In this document: in pieces, positions 47,501 through 59,500 of the stretch
How positions within the stretch are numbered: position 1 is the stretch's first letter
Layout: every line of letters starts with the position of its first letter
DNA from: Pyxidicoccus xibeiensis
Lineage (GTDB): Bacteria; Myxococcota; Myxococcia; Myxococcales; Myxococcaceae
DNA: 64,000 bases
Assembly (NCBI RefSeq): GCF_024198175.1
Contig: NZ_JAJVKV010000002.1
Coordinates: forward strand, 372,001 to 436,000
Reading direction: 5' to 3'
Notes under the pieces: generated by a model
The model's database searches: none
What the model saw: only the letters and a program-made list of their open reading frames with translations
What the model was told of the DNA's origin: nothing
Made by a program: the position numbers and the translations under genes

Positions 47501-49364
47501 GCAGATTTCGGACCTGGTCTTCTTCGAGCCGTTCACGCTCGACGAGGAGGCTCCGGTGCGCGTCCGCCTCCTGCTGTCGAACCCGGAGGCGGGACAGGCT
47601 CGCTTCGAGCTCCACAGCGCGCCCAAGTCGCAGGGGCGCGCGCCGGAGTGGAAGCGCCACTGCGCGGGGACGCTGCGCATGAGTGACGAGGGCGGGGAGC
47701 CGGCCGGCGAAGCGGCGACGGTGGACGACATCCGCGCCCGCTGCACCACCGAGCTTTCGGCGGAAGCGTTCTACCGGACGTGCTGGTCGGACACGGACCA
47801 GTCGTTCGGCCCGAGCTTCAAGGGACTGACGCGCGTGTGGTGGGGCGATGGCGAGCTGCTTGCCGAAATCGACCCGACGGAGACGGGCCTCGCCGAGCCC
47901 GAGGCCTCGGGACTCGCCGGCCGTGTGCTGACGGAGGCCTGTGCGGCGGAGGCGTGTGCACAGTCGATGAAGGTCCTGCGCCCGAAGGGGCCCGAGTTCG
48001 CCTCGCGCGCCTACCTGGGGGTGGGGATGCAGCGCTCGCGCGCCACGCTCACGTCCGTGCGCGGGAAGCGCTTCGGTCACGCGCGCATGCGTCCGTCAGC
48101 GCCCGGGGAGACGCGGCTCTTCGCGGATGTGCGGCTCCTCGACGCGGACGGCCGGGTCATCACGACGTACGAGGGCCTGAGCTACGCGCCCATCCAGCCC
48201 GAGGTGCTCCGGAGGCTGACGTCGCGTCCGAAGCGAGCGCGCGCTGGCGGGCTGGACCGCACGCAGCTGCTCTCGGCCGCGAGGCCGGAGCGCTCGCGGC
48301 TGTTGGAGGCGTACCTCCTGCGTCAGATGGAGGCGCTCCACGGCGCGCCCGTGCCCGGACTCGAGCCGGAGGCCTCGCTGGGGGAGCTCGGCTTCGACTC
48401 CATCCAGTTCACCGAGCTGCGAGGGTGGATACGCAAGGACCTCGACGTGGAGCTGCCCGCGGAGCAGCTCACGGCGACCGCCAGCCCGCGTGCCCTGGCC
48501 GCGGCGCTCGCGGCGCGGCTGGCACCAGAGCCCGTCGCGGTCGCACCCGTGAGTGTCTCCACGCCCACGCAGGCCGGGGAGTGGCTTGTCCGGTCGGAGC
48601 GCCCGCTGACGGACGAGGCGCGTCTGCGCCTGTTCTGCTTCCCGTTCGCAGGAGGCGGGGCGTCCACCTACCGCGGGTGGGAGAAGGCGCTGCCGCGCGG
48701 CGTGGACGTGTGCCGCATCCAGCTTCCCGGCCGGGAGAGCCGGTACGGCGAGCCGCCCGTGGAGCAGCTCTCCGTGCTGCTCGACACCCTGGAGCGTGAG
48801 CTGGCTCCGCTGCTGGACCTGCCCTTCGCGTTCTTCGGCACGAGCATGGGCGGCCTCCTCGCGTTCGAGCTGGCGCGGCGGGTCCGTGCGCGCCGGGGCG
48901 TGTCGCCCGTGCGGCTGTTCACCGCGGCTTCGTACGCGCCGCACCGCGGGCCGTCCGCGCCGCTCGCGGAGCTGATTCGCACCGGGGTGCACGGCGCGGA
49001 CCCGGCGCTCCTGCGACGCTTCAAGGTCGTCCCGGATGCGTTGTTCGCCTCCCCGGACATGCTCGAGCTGGTGCTGCCGCCGCTCTACGCGGACCTGCGG
49101 CTCGTGCGCGGCTATCAGTACAACGACGAGCCGCCTCTCGCCTGTCCCATCACGGCCCTGTGCGGCACGCAGGATCCGCTGATGACACGCGACAACGCCG
49201 CCAGCTGGTCGCACCACACCGTCGCCGACTTCTCCTTGAGGATGATTCAGGGCGAGCACCTGTTCGTGCGGACGGCGCCGGAGGCGGTGCTCGACGTGGT
49301 CCGCGACGAGCTCTCGCGGCACCTGGCGCAGCTCGAGCGGGGCGTGGCGAAGGTGGCTTCGTGA
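44535..49364 (+). CDS. Terminal-type PKS module KS-AT-DH(inactive)-ACP-TE
   Basis: This 1609-residue module ends in a thioesterase. A charged helical docking region (1-34) precedes an intact KS (DTACSSSL, VEAHGTG, TNLGHLE). AT has GHSVGE (about 657) and HAFH (about 759), so malonyl-CoA. The DH-like domain (from about 929) has DFRVFG where active DH has DHRVxG (Phe codon 47406-47408), lacks the Pro, and has Glu instead of Asp in its second motif, so it is probably structural. No KR is seen. ACP is at GFDSIQF (about 1288). The thioesterase (from about 1364) has GTSMGG, GTQDP and GEHLF, and resembles type II (RifR/GrsT) enzymes. It should release the chain. Confidence 0.94.
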
Positions 49365-49383
49365 GGAAGAGCGAGGGAGAGAC

Positions 49384-50541
49384 GTGAGCCAGAACGCGAA
49401 GGCGTGGTTCCTCTACGCAGCAGACGCGGCGAGCGTGGGCCGTCCGGCCGAGCTCGTCTACGGTGACCTCACGCTGCCGGACCCCGGTCCGCGCGACGTG
49501 CTCGTCGAGCCGCTCTACGGCTCCTGGGAGGGCAACATGGGCCACTGCGTCGAGCGCAAGCCCATCGACGTTGCCCGGTTCCGCGGCGAGGAGCGCGTCG
49601 TCATCGGCAACGCGGGCGTCGTGCGCGTGCTGAGCGTGGGCGCCGAGGTGCAGGGCTGGAAGGAGGGGCAGTGCGCGCTCATCCTCCCCGACGCGGCGCT
49701 GGACCCCTGGGGCTACCCGATGAAGGCGTTCGCGTACGACATGGCGGGGACGACGGGCTTCCTGTCCACGCGCATGGTGCTTCCGGCGCGTGACCTCGTG
49801 CCGCTGCCCGAGAAGACCCGGTACTCCTACGCCCAGTGGGCAGCGTTCTCCGCGCGCTACACCACGGCGTGGTCCAACTGGCGGCTGGCGTTCGGGACGT
49901 ACCGGCTGATGGTGCCCCACGAGCGCAACCCCTCGCCCCAGGTCTGGGGCTGGGGCGGAGGGACCACGCTCGCGGAGCTGGACCTCGCGCGCAGGCATGG
50001 CTGCACCACGGTGATGATGTCGGCGTCGGACGAGCGGCTCGCGCTCATCCGCCAGAGTGGCATCACCGCGCTCGACCGGCGTCGGTTCGGCGACCTCTAC
50101 TACGACGAGCTGCGCGCGGGGACCGACAGCGCGTACCGCCGTGCGTACCAGCAGGCGGAGGCCGCATTCCTCCGCGAGGTGGAGGAGCGCACCGACAAGC
50201 GGATGGTGCAGATCTTCGTCGACTACATCGGCACGCCCTTCTTCCGCGTCACGCGGCGGGTGCTCTCGCGCGAGGGCGTCATCACCACCGCCGGCTGGAA
50301 GGAGGGCATGGCCACCTCCTTCATGCGCGCTACCGAGTGCATCGAGCGCCACCAGTACATCCACACGCACATGTGCACGCGCGAGGAAGTCGTCGCGGCC
50401 ATCGAATACGGCGAGCGGGAGGGCTGGATGCCCACCATCGACGCGCGGATTCACGCGTTCGATGAAGTGCCCGCGCTGTCCCAGAAGTTTCTCGAAGGCA
50501 ACGTCGGGTTCTTCCCGGTGTTTGCGGTGAACCCGGAATGA
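49384..50541 (+). CDS. MDR-superfamily oxidoreductase resembling crotonyl-CoA carboxylase/reductase
   Basis: This 385-residue medium-chain reductase has a cofactor-binding segment VWGWGGGTTLAELDLA. Its C-terminal half (EGVITTAGW, QYIHTHMCTREE, ending in the FEGKVG-like LEGNVGFFPVF) follows the pattern of crotonyl-CoA carboxylase/reductases, enzymes that make ethylmalonyl-type extender units. The Phe-Glu of their CO2 pocket seems to be Tyr-Pro here, so it may only reduce. It could supply the unusual extender for the VAGH AT, or act as a trans enoyl reductase, since no PKS module seen has an ER. The start is GTG 49384 with GGGAGA upstream, 19 bp after the TE gene; its stop overlaps the next gene by 4 bp. 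Confidence 0.8.
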   Translation: MSQNAKAWFLYAADAASVGRPAELVYGDLTLPDPGPRDVLVEPLYGSWEGNMGHCVERKPIDVARFRGEERVVIGNAGVVRVLSVGAEVQGWKEGQCALILPDAALDPWGYPMKAFAYDMAGTTGFLSTRMVLPARDLVPLPEKTRYSYAQWAAFSARYTTAWSNWRLAFGTYRLMVPHERNPSPQVWGWGGGTTLAELDLARRHGCTTVMMSASDERLALIRQSGITALDRRRFGDLYYDELRAGTDSAYRRAYQQAEAAFLREVEERTDKRMVQIFVDYIGTPFFRVTRRVLSREGVITTAGWKEGMATSFMRATECIERHQYIHTHMCTREEVVAAIEYGEREGWMPTIDARIHAFDEVPALSQKFLEGNVGFFPVFAVNPE

Positions 50542-53500
50542 GGCCACCGGTGGGAGACATGCAGAGGTCGCAGCTCGAGGGCTGGCTGCGCGCGCAGCTG
50601 GGAGGGCTGCTCGGGGTGGCGCCGGACGCGCTGGACCCGACGGCGCGCTTCAAGACGCTCGGGCTCGACTCCGCGCGCGCCACCGAGCTCGTGGCCCGGC
50701 TGTCCGCGCACCTGCAGCGCGCGCTGCCGCCGACGCTCGCGTGGGAATACCCGACGCTCGAGCGGCTCGCCGCCCACCTGTCCGCGAGCACGGGCGCGGG
50801 CCCGTCCGTGAAGGCGCCGGTGGCCGAAGGGGCCCGGGCCTCCGGGGAGGACGAGCCCATCGCCATCGTCGGCGTCGGCTGCCGGTTCCCTGGCGGTGCG
50901 AATTCGCCCGAGGCGTACTGGGAGCTGTTGCGCAGTGGCACGGACGCCATTGGCGAGGTGCCCCCGGACCGCTGGAGCCTCCCTGAGTACTTCAGCCCGG
51001 ACCTCGCCGCTCCCGGGAAGATGAGCACCCGGTGGGGCGGGTTCCTGGACGGGGTGGACCGGTTCGACCCGCACTTCTTCGGCATCAACGCGCGTGAAGC
51101 CGCACAGATGGACCCGCAGCAGCGGCTCGCGCTCGAGCTGGCATGGGAGGCGCTGGAGGACGCGAACATCGTCCCCGAGTCGCTGCGCGAGAGCCCCACC
51201 GGCGTCTATCTCGGCGCGATGTGGAGTGACTACGCCCGTCTGGCCGGCGAGCGGCAGGTGGACCCGTACACGGCCACGGGCCAGGACACCAGCATCCTCG
51301 CGGGCCGCCTGTCGTATGTGCTCGGGCTCCGCGGGCCGAGCCTGGTGGTCAACACCGCGTGCTCCTCGTCGCTCGTCGCGCTGCACCTGGCGTGTCAGGG
51401 GCTGCGGAGCGGTGAGGCGAGCGTGGCGCTCGCGGGCGGCATCAGCCTCATCCTGTCCCCGCTCAGCACGGTGGCGATGTCCAAGTTCGGCGCGATGGCG
51501 CCGGACGGGCGCTGCAAGGCATTCGACGCACGCGCCAACGGCTACGTGCGCAGCGAGGGTGGGGGCGTGGTGGTGCTCAAGGCGCTCTCCCGCGCCCTGC
51601 GCGACGGCGACCGCATCTACTGCGTGGTGCGCGGCACCGCCATCAACAACGACGGCTTCTCCAACGGCCTCACCGCGCCGAGCCCACAGGCGCAGGAGGC
51701 AGTCCTGCGCGAGGCATACGCGCGCGCAGGCGTGCCGCCGGAGAAGGTTCACTTCGTGGAGGCCCACGGGCCGGGGACTGCGCTGGGGGACCCCATCGAG
51801 GCCGGCGCACTGGGCGCCGTGCTCGGAGCGGGGCGGGGGCCGGAGCAGCCGCTGCGCATCGGCTCGGTGAAGACGAACCTGGGGCACCTGGAGGCCGCCG
51901 CCGGCATGGCCGGCCTGACCAAGGTCGCGCTGCAGCTCCAACGCCGCGCGCTGGTGAAGAACCTCCACTTCGAGACGCCCAGCCCGCACATCGACTTCGA
52001 GCGGCTCAAGCTGAAGGTCCAGACCGAGCGCGAGCCCTGGCCGGTGACGGGCGAGGTGCCGGCCTCAGGGGTGAGCTCGTTCGGCTTCGGCGGGACGAAC
52101 GCGCACGCCGTGCTGGAGGCTGGCCCCGCGAGCCCCGCCACGCTGCTGGCGCTCGGTGCCCCGGACGCGCAGACGCTGCGACGCCGCGTGCTGGAGCTCC
52201 TGGACGCTGTTTCGGGGCTCCACGAGACGGAAGAGCTCCGAGGCGTGGCCAGGGCAGCGGGTCTCTCGCTCGCGGAGGGCCCGGCGCGAGCGGCGTTCGT
52301 TGCTCGAGGCCCTGGCGAGCTGGTGGAGTTGCTGTCCGCGCGCCTCCGGGACGGCCGCACCGTGGCGGTGAGTGGCGCCCCCCACGTGTGTCTCCTGTTC
52401 CCGGGCCATGGCGCGCAGTGGGTGGGCATGGGCCGGGACCTCCTGGCCTCTTCCGCACGCTTCCGTGCCGAGCTGGAGGCGTGCGACCGGCTGTTCCAGC
52501 CGCTCGCGGGCTGGTCCCTGCTCGACGAGCTGGTAGCTCCGCCGTCGCGCTCGCGCCTGGCGGAGGTGGATGTCGTCCAGGCGGTGCTGTTCGGCATCGA
52601 GGTGGCGCTCGCGGCGCTGTGGCGCTCCTTCGGCGTGCATGCGGACTCGGTCGTCGGGCACAGCGTGGGCGAGGTCGCCGCGGCCCACGTCGCGGGCATC
52701 CTGTCGCTGGAAGACGCGGTGAAGGTCATCCACGAGCGCGGGGTCCTCACGCGTGAGCTGGCGGGGAAGGGCGGGATGGTGTGGCTCGCGCTGGGGGCGC
52801 AGGACGCCCTGGCGCTCGTGCGCGAGCTTGGCGTGGAGCTGGTGCTCGGCGCGGAGAACGGCCCGCGCTCCAGCGTGTTGTCCGGTGGAGAGGCGGCCCT
52901 CGCGACGCTGCTCGCAGCGCTCGCGTCGCGCGGGATTCGCGGTGGCCGCGTGAACATCGCGTTCGCGTCGCACAGCCCGCAGATGGACGTGCTGCTCGCC
53001 CGGTTCGAGGAGCGGCTCGCCGGGATTCGGCCTCGCGAGCGCCGTGTGGAGATGGTGTCCACCGTCACGGGCGCCGCGCTCGCCGGGCCCGAGTGCAATG
53101 CGGCCTACTGGGCGAGGAACCTGCGGCAGCAGGTGCGCTTCTCCGCCGCCATCGGCACGGTGCTCGCGCGCCCAGGGGCGCTCTGCGTGGAGGTGAGCCC
53201 GCACGCGACGCTCGAGCGTCTCGTCCAGGAGAACAGCCCGAAAGGCGCCGCCACGCCCGTCTTCGCGTCGTTCCGGCGCGGCGAGGACGCGCTCGGGGGC
53301 CTCCTTTCCACGCTCGGGGCGCTGTACGAGCGGGGCGTGTCGCCCGATTGGGACGGCGTCTATCCGGGTGTACGTGCTCAGCCGCTGCCCGAGGCGCTCC
53401 GGGCGCAACGGCCGGACGTGGACGCGCCGGCAGGGCCCGCGGTGGTGCTGCCCTTGTCCGCGAAGAGCCCGGGCTCGCTGCGCCTGCTCGCGCAGCGCTT

Positions 53501-56500
53501 TGGCGAACTCCTCCGCTCGCCCGAGGGCGAGTCGCCCGTGGACCTCGCGTTCACCGCGGGGGTGAAGCGCACGCACCACGAGCTGCGGGTGGCCGTGACG
53601 GGGCGCACCCGCCGCGAGCTGGCGGGGGCGCTGGAGGCGTGGCTCGCCACCGACGAGGACTCCGTGAAGCCTCCTCCCGGGCGGCGGCCCCGCGTCGCCT
53701 TCGTCTTCCCGGGACAGGGCTCGCAGTGGGTCGGGATGGCCGTCCGGCTGATGCAGGAGGAGGCCGTCTTCCATGACGCGCTTCATCGGTGCGACGCGGC
53801 CATCCTGAAGATCGCGGGCTGGTCGCTGCTCGAGGAGCTGCGCTCGCCCGAGCAGACGTCCCGCCTCACCGGCGACGTGGAGGTGATTCAGCCGGCGCTC
53901 TTCTCCGTGCAGGTGGCGCTGGCCGCCCAGTGGCGCGCGTGGGGCGTGGAGCCGGCCGCGGTGGTGGGCCATAGCATGGGCGAGGTGGGCGCGGCGCACG
54001 TCGCTGGCGTGCTGTCACTGGAGGACGCAGTCCGCATCATCTGCGCGCGCAGCCGGCTGGCGAAGCGCACCAGCGGCCACGGTGCGATGGCGCTGATGGA
54101 GCTGAGCGCTGACGCGCTGGGGCCGCACCTGGCCCCCGTCGGAGACAAGGTCTCGGTGGCGGCGATCAACGGGCCCTCGACGACGCTCGTCTCGGGCGAG
54201 GCGGACGCCGTCGACGCGCTGCTCGCGACGCTCGAGGCGCAGGGTGTCTTCTGCCGCCGCGTGAAGGTGGACTACGCGTCTCACAGCCCTCAGATGGATG
54301 CGCTCCGGGAGGACATGCTCGGCGAGCTGGGCTCCGTGCGCGCGCAAGCGGGGACCGTGCCCATCCGCTCGACGGTCACCGACGCGTGGACGGACGGGCG
54401 CGAGATGTCCGGCGCGTACTGGTTCGACAACATCCGCCTGCCGGTCCAGTTCTATCCGGCGGTGCGTGCGCTGGTGGAGGAGGGCTTCGACGCCATTGTC
54501 GAGCTCAGCCCGCATCCGGTCCTCATCCCTGCCCTCGAGCAGAGCGTGCGCCACCTCGGCTCCGCGGCGCGGGTGCTCGCCTCGCTTCGGCGCGGTCAGG
54601 ACGAGCGGAGTGAGCTGCTCGCGGCGTTGGCGGTGCTGTATGCCCGCGGAGTCGACGTCGCGTTCGAGCGGCTCTCGCCACCGGGCGCCCGGGCCGTGTC
54701 GCTTCCCACCTATCCCTGGGACAAGGCCCGGTATTGGCTCGAGCCCGCGACGGGGGAGGCAGGGCCGACGCACGCGCTGCAGGGTCGGCGCGTGCAGAGC
54801 CCCGGGCGCGATGCGCTCTTCGTGTGCCCGGTAGGCGTCGAACATCAGCCGTACCTCGCGGACCACCGCGTCTTCGGCGACGTCGTGGTGCCGGGGGCCT
54901 TCTACGTCACGGCGCTGGTGTCCGCGGCCACGGAGGTGCTCGCCGGGACGGAGGTGACGCTCGAGCAGGTGGAGATTCCACGGGCCCTGCCCCTCACGGG
55001 AGGGCGCTCGGAGCGCCTCCACCTGCTGCTCACGCCGGACGAGGCCGGTGCGACGCACGACGTCTCGGCGTCCACGGCGGGCGCGGACCCGGAGGAGCCC
55101 TGGAGGCGGCACGCGCGAGCGCGACTGACGCAGGGCAGGGTGCTCGGGAATGGTGAGTCCCTGGCTGTCGTGCAGGCACGTTGCCGTCGCGAGGCGGACC
55201 CCGAGCGGTTCTATGCAGACCTCGCGGAGCGTGGGATTGAGCTGCACCCGCGGTTCCAGGGCATCGGCCAGCTGTGGCTCTCAGAGGCGCAGGCGCTCGC
55301 GAGGCTCGAGCCCGATGCGGAGCTGGACCTTCATGGGGCACCGCTTCACCCGGTCGAGCTGGACGCGTGCATCCAGACGTTGATTGCGGCAGCGCCCGAG
55401 CTGGAGGCAGGGAAGGCCTTCGTTCCCTTCGCGTTGGAGCGGCTGACCGTGAGCAGTGGCGCCGGACGGCCGGCCTTCTGCCACGCTGTCGTGCGCACGA
55501 GCTCGGGCGAGGCCTGCCTCGGAGACCTGCGCGTCTTCGACGAAGCAGGGAGGGTCGTCGCCGAGGTGGAAGGACTTCAGCTCAAGCAGGCCGCGCGGGA
55601 GCAGTTCGGGGCAGCGCAGGAGGCCGTCGAGACGGAGACGGCGCTGGAAGTCACCTGGCTGCGGCAGGACCGGGCGAAAGCGGCGGCACGCGAGCCGGGG
55701 CGGTGGGTGCTGTGTGCCAACGAGGCGGGCCCTGCCGACGCGCTGGCACAGGCGCTCCGCTCGCACGGTGCCGACGAGGTGCTGCGGCTCCCCCTGTCGG
55801 GCGGCGACGTCTCAGCGGCGCTTGAGGGAATGCTGCGCGGTGTGGTGGTGATGGCGGGCCACAGCTCCGACGCGGAGGCCTTCGGCTCGGCCGTCGCCTG
55901 CATCCGGGCGCTGGCCCGGGCCGCGCGCCGGGATCCGCCGCGCCTCTATCTGGTGACGCGGGCGACCCAGCAGGCCCCGGGGGACGAGGTAGTCCTGCCG
56001 GAGCTCGCGGTGCTCTGGGGGCTCGGTCGCACGGTGGCCTACGAGCACCCGGAGTTTCGGTGCGCCCGGGTGGACCTTCCCGCCTCGCCGCTCGAGACAG
56101 AGGCGGACGCCCTCGCGGCCGAGCTCCTCTCCGACGACGCGGAGGAAGAGGTCGCGCTGCGTACCACGGGCCGCCACGTAGGCCGGCTGGTGCGGGCCAC
56201 GCGCCGGGTGCTGCCACCTCCGACGCTCGTTGGTGATGCCACGTACCTCGTCACCGGTGGTCTCGGCGGTCTCGGGCTGCTTGCCGCGCGGTGGCTCGTC
56301 GAGAACGGGGCGCGCCACCTGGCGCTCGCAGGGCGGAGCGGCACGCACACGGCGCAGCAGCGTGAGGCCATCCGCGCGCTCGAGCAGGAAGGCGCCACCG
56401 TCCATCTGCTGTCCTGCGACGTCTCCGACGCTGCCCAGGTGGAGCGGCTGTTCTCGGACCTCGCACGACAGCTGCCTCCGCTCAAGGGCGTCATCCACGC

Positions 56501-59500
56501 GGCGGGCGTGCTCGAGGACGCGCTCCTCGTGGGCCAGGACGTCGAGCTGTACCGCCGTGTGGCCGCCGCGAAGGTGCTCGGTGCGTACCAACTCCACCGC
56601 TTCACCCGTGACCTCCCGCTGGACTTCTTCGTCCTCTATTCCTCGGTGACGTCCGTCCTCGGCTCGCCGGGCCAGGCGAACTACGCCGCGGCGAATGCCT
56701 CGCTGGATGCGCTCGCACGGCACCGCCGGACGCTGGGACTCCCGGCACTGAGCATCAACTGGGGACCGTTCGCCGACGTGGGGCTCGCGGCGGCCCAGGA
56801 GAATCGTGGCGCGCGGCTGGCCTCACGAGGGCTGCGCAGCTACTCCGCGGGCGAGGCCATGACGCTGCTCGGGCGCGCGCTCGGAGTGCGCGGTGCGCAG
56901 GCCATCGTCGCGGACCTCGACGAGCGGCAGTGGATGGAGTTCTACCCGCAGGCCGCGGGCTCGTCGTGGCTGCGGGGACTGCTGGCGCCGCGCAGTGCGC
57001 GGCCTTCCCCGAAGTCGAGCCGCGCGGTGCTGCAGCGGCTCGCGGCGGCCGAGCCCTCCAAGCGCCCCGCGCTGCTCGAGGAGTGGCTGCGTGAGCTGCT
57101 GGCGCAGGTGCTGCGAATCGAAAGCCGCTCCATCGCGGCCGATGCCCCCTTCAAGACGCTCGGCCTGGACTCGCTGGTCGGGCTCGAGCTTCGCAACCGG
57201 CTCGAGGCCGCGCTGGGGCAGCGGCTCCCGGCGACGCTCGTCTGGACCTACCCGAACCTCGGCGCGCTCGCTGGCTACCTCTCGACGCGCGTCGAGGTGG
57301 AGCTCGCGGTGCGCGTGGAGGCTGCCGCCAGCACCGCTGCACTCCCTGCCACCGGGGCCGCTGCCGTGCAGCCGAGTATGGACGGTATCGCCATCATCGG
57401 CATGGGCTGCCGCTTCCCGGGCGGCGGAGTGGACCCCGAGTCGTACTGGCGCGCGCTGTCGCAAGGGGTGGATGCGGTGAAGCCGCTGCCTCCGTCTCGC
57501 TGGCCCAGCGGGCGGATGCCGCTCGCGCCCGGGGGGCAGTACGCGGCCCTGCTCGACGACGTCGAGGGCTTCGACGCCGCGTTCTTTGGCATCTCCTCGC
57601 GCGAGGCGATGGCGATGGACCCGCAGCAGCGCCTGCTGCTCGAGGTGGCGTGGGAGGCGCTCGAGGACGCGCACCAACTGCCCGAGCGGCTCGTGGGATC
57701 CAAGACGGGAGTGTTCGTCGGGCTGATGAACGACGACTACAACCTCGAGGGGCTCGCGCTGGCGCCGCAGGAGCGCGACGTCTACTCGACCACCGGCAAC
57801 GGCCACAGCTTCGCGGCGGGGCGGCTGTCGTACACGCTCGGGCTGCAGGGCCCTTCGCTCTCGGTCGACACCGCGTGTTCGTCCTCCGCGGTGGCGGTGC
57901 ACCTCGCGTGTCAGAGCCTCAAGTCCGGAGAGAGTGCGCTCGCGCTTGCCGGCGGCGTCAACCTCATCCTCTCGCCGCACTCGATGGACATGGTGGCGAG
58001 GACGCAGGCGCTGTCGCCGGACGGGCGCTGCCGCACGTTCGACGCGCGTGCGAACGGCTTCGTGCGGGGCGAGGGGTGCGGCGTCCTCGTGCTCAAGCGG
58101 CTCCAGGACGCGCTCGCGGACGGCGACCCCATCTGGGCCGTCATCCGCGGCTCCGCGGTGAATCAGGACGGGCGCTCCACCGGGCTCACCGTGCCCAACG
58201 TCCTCTCCCAGCGAGCGCTGCTCCAGGACGCGCTGAAGAACGCGCGCGTCGCGCCAGCCGAGGTCGGCTACGTGGAGGCGCACGGCACGGGCACGTCGCT
58301 CGGAGACCCCATCGAGTTCGAGGCGCTCAAGGACGTCCTCGGACAGCCGCGCTCCGACGGGCAGCCGTGTGTGCTCGGCTCCGTGAAGACGAACATCGGG
58401 CACCTCGAGTCCGCAGCCGGCGTGGCCGGGGTCATCAAGGCGGTGCTCGCGCTCAAGCACGGCGTACTTCCGAGGCACCTGCACTTCCAGGCGCTCAACC
58501 CGCGCATGTCGCTGGAGGGGACGCCGTTCGTCATCCCGACGGAGGAGCTGCGCTGGCCCGAGGGGGAACGGCGCCGCATCGCTGGCGTCTCGTCGTTTGG
58601 CCTCAGCGGGACCAATGCGCACCTGGTCCTCGAGGAGGCACCGCGCCCCGCCACGGAGCCCCCGTCGGCCGGCAGCCCCGCTGCCTTCCTGTTGGCGCTG
58701 TCCGGTCGCAGCCCGGCGGCACTGACCTCATTGGCGGCCCGCTACGCGCGCCATCTCGAGTCCACGCCCGCCACGGACGTGTGCTTCACCGCCGCGACGC
58801 GGCGGACGCATCACGCGCATCGGCTCGCCGTGGTTGGCAGGACGCCGGAGGAGCTGAGGCAGCGCCTCGAAGCTCTGGCGGCGGGCGGGTCACCGGCGTT
58901 CTGCTCGCGCAGCCCCGGCGAGCGGCCCACGGGCCTGCGAGTCTGGGTCTTCCCGGGCCAGGGCAGCCAGTGGGTCGGGATGGGGCGTCAGCTCCTGGAT
59001 CGCGAGCCTGCGTTCCGCTCCGCGCTGGAGGCCACCGCGCGCGTGCTCCAGCCGCTCACCGGCTGGGACGCGGTGGTGTTGCTGCGCGCGCCGGACCTGG
59101 CGGCGCAGCTCGAGCGGGTCGAGGTGGTGCAGCCGCTCCTGTTCGCCATGCAGGTGGCGCTCGCCGCGCAGTGGCGGGCATGGGGCGTGGAGCCGGACGT
59201 CGTGCTCGGACACTCGATGGGTGAGGTCGCGGCGGCGCACGTGGCAGGGGCGCTCTCGCTCGAGGACGCGGCGCGCATCATCTGCGTGCGCAGCGCCGCG
59301 GTGGCCAGGGTGCAGGGACAGGGCGGGATGGCGCTGGTCGAGCTCGGCCGAGAGGCCGCCGAAGCGCGGCTGCGCGGGTACGAAGACCGCCTCGCGGTGG
59401 CCGCGGACAACGGGCCACGCACCAGCGTGCTCTCGGGTGACCTGGAGGCGCTCGACGAGGTGCTCGCGGGTCTGGAGAAGGACGGCGTCTTCTGCCGCAA

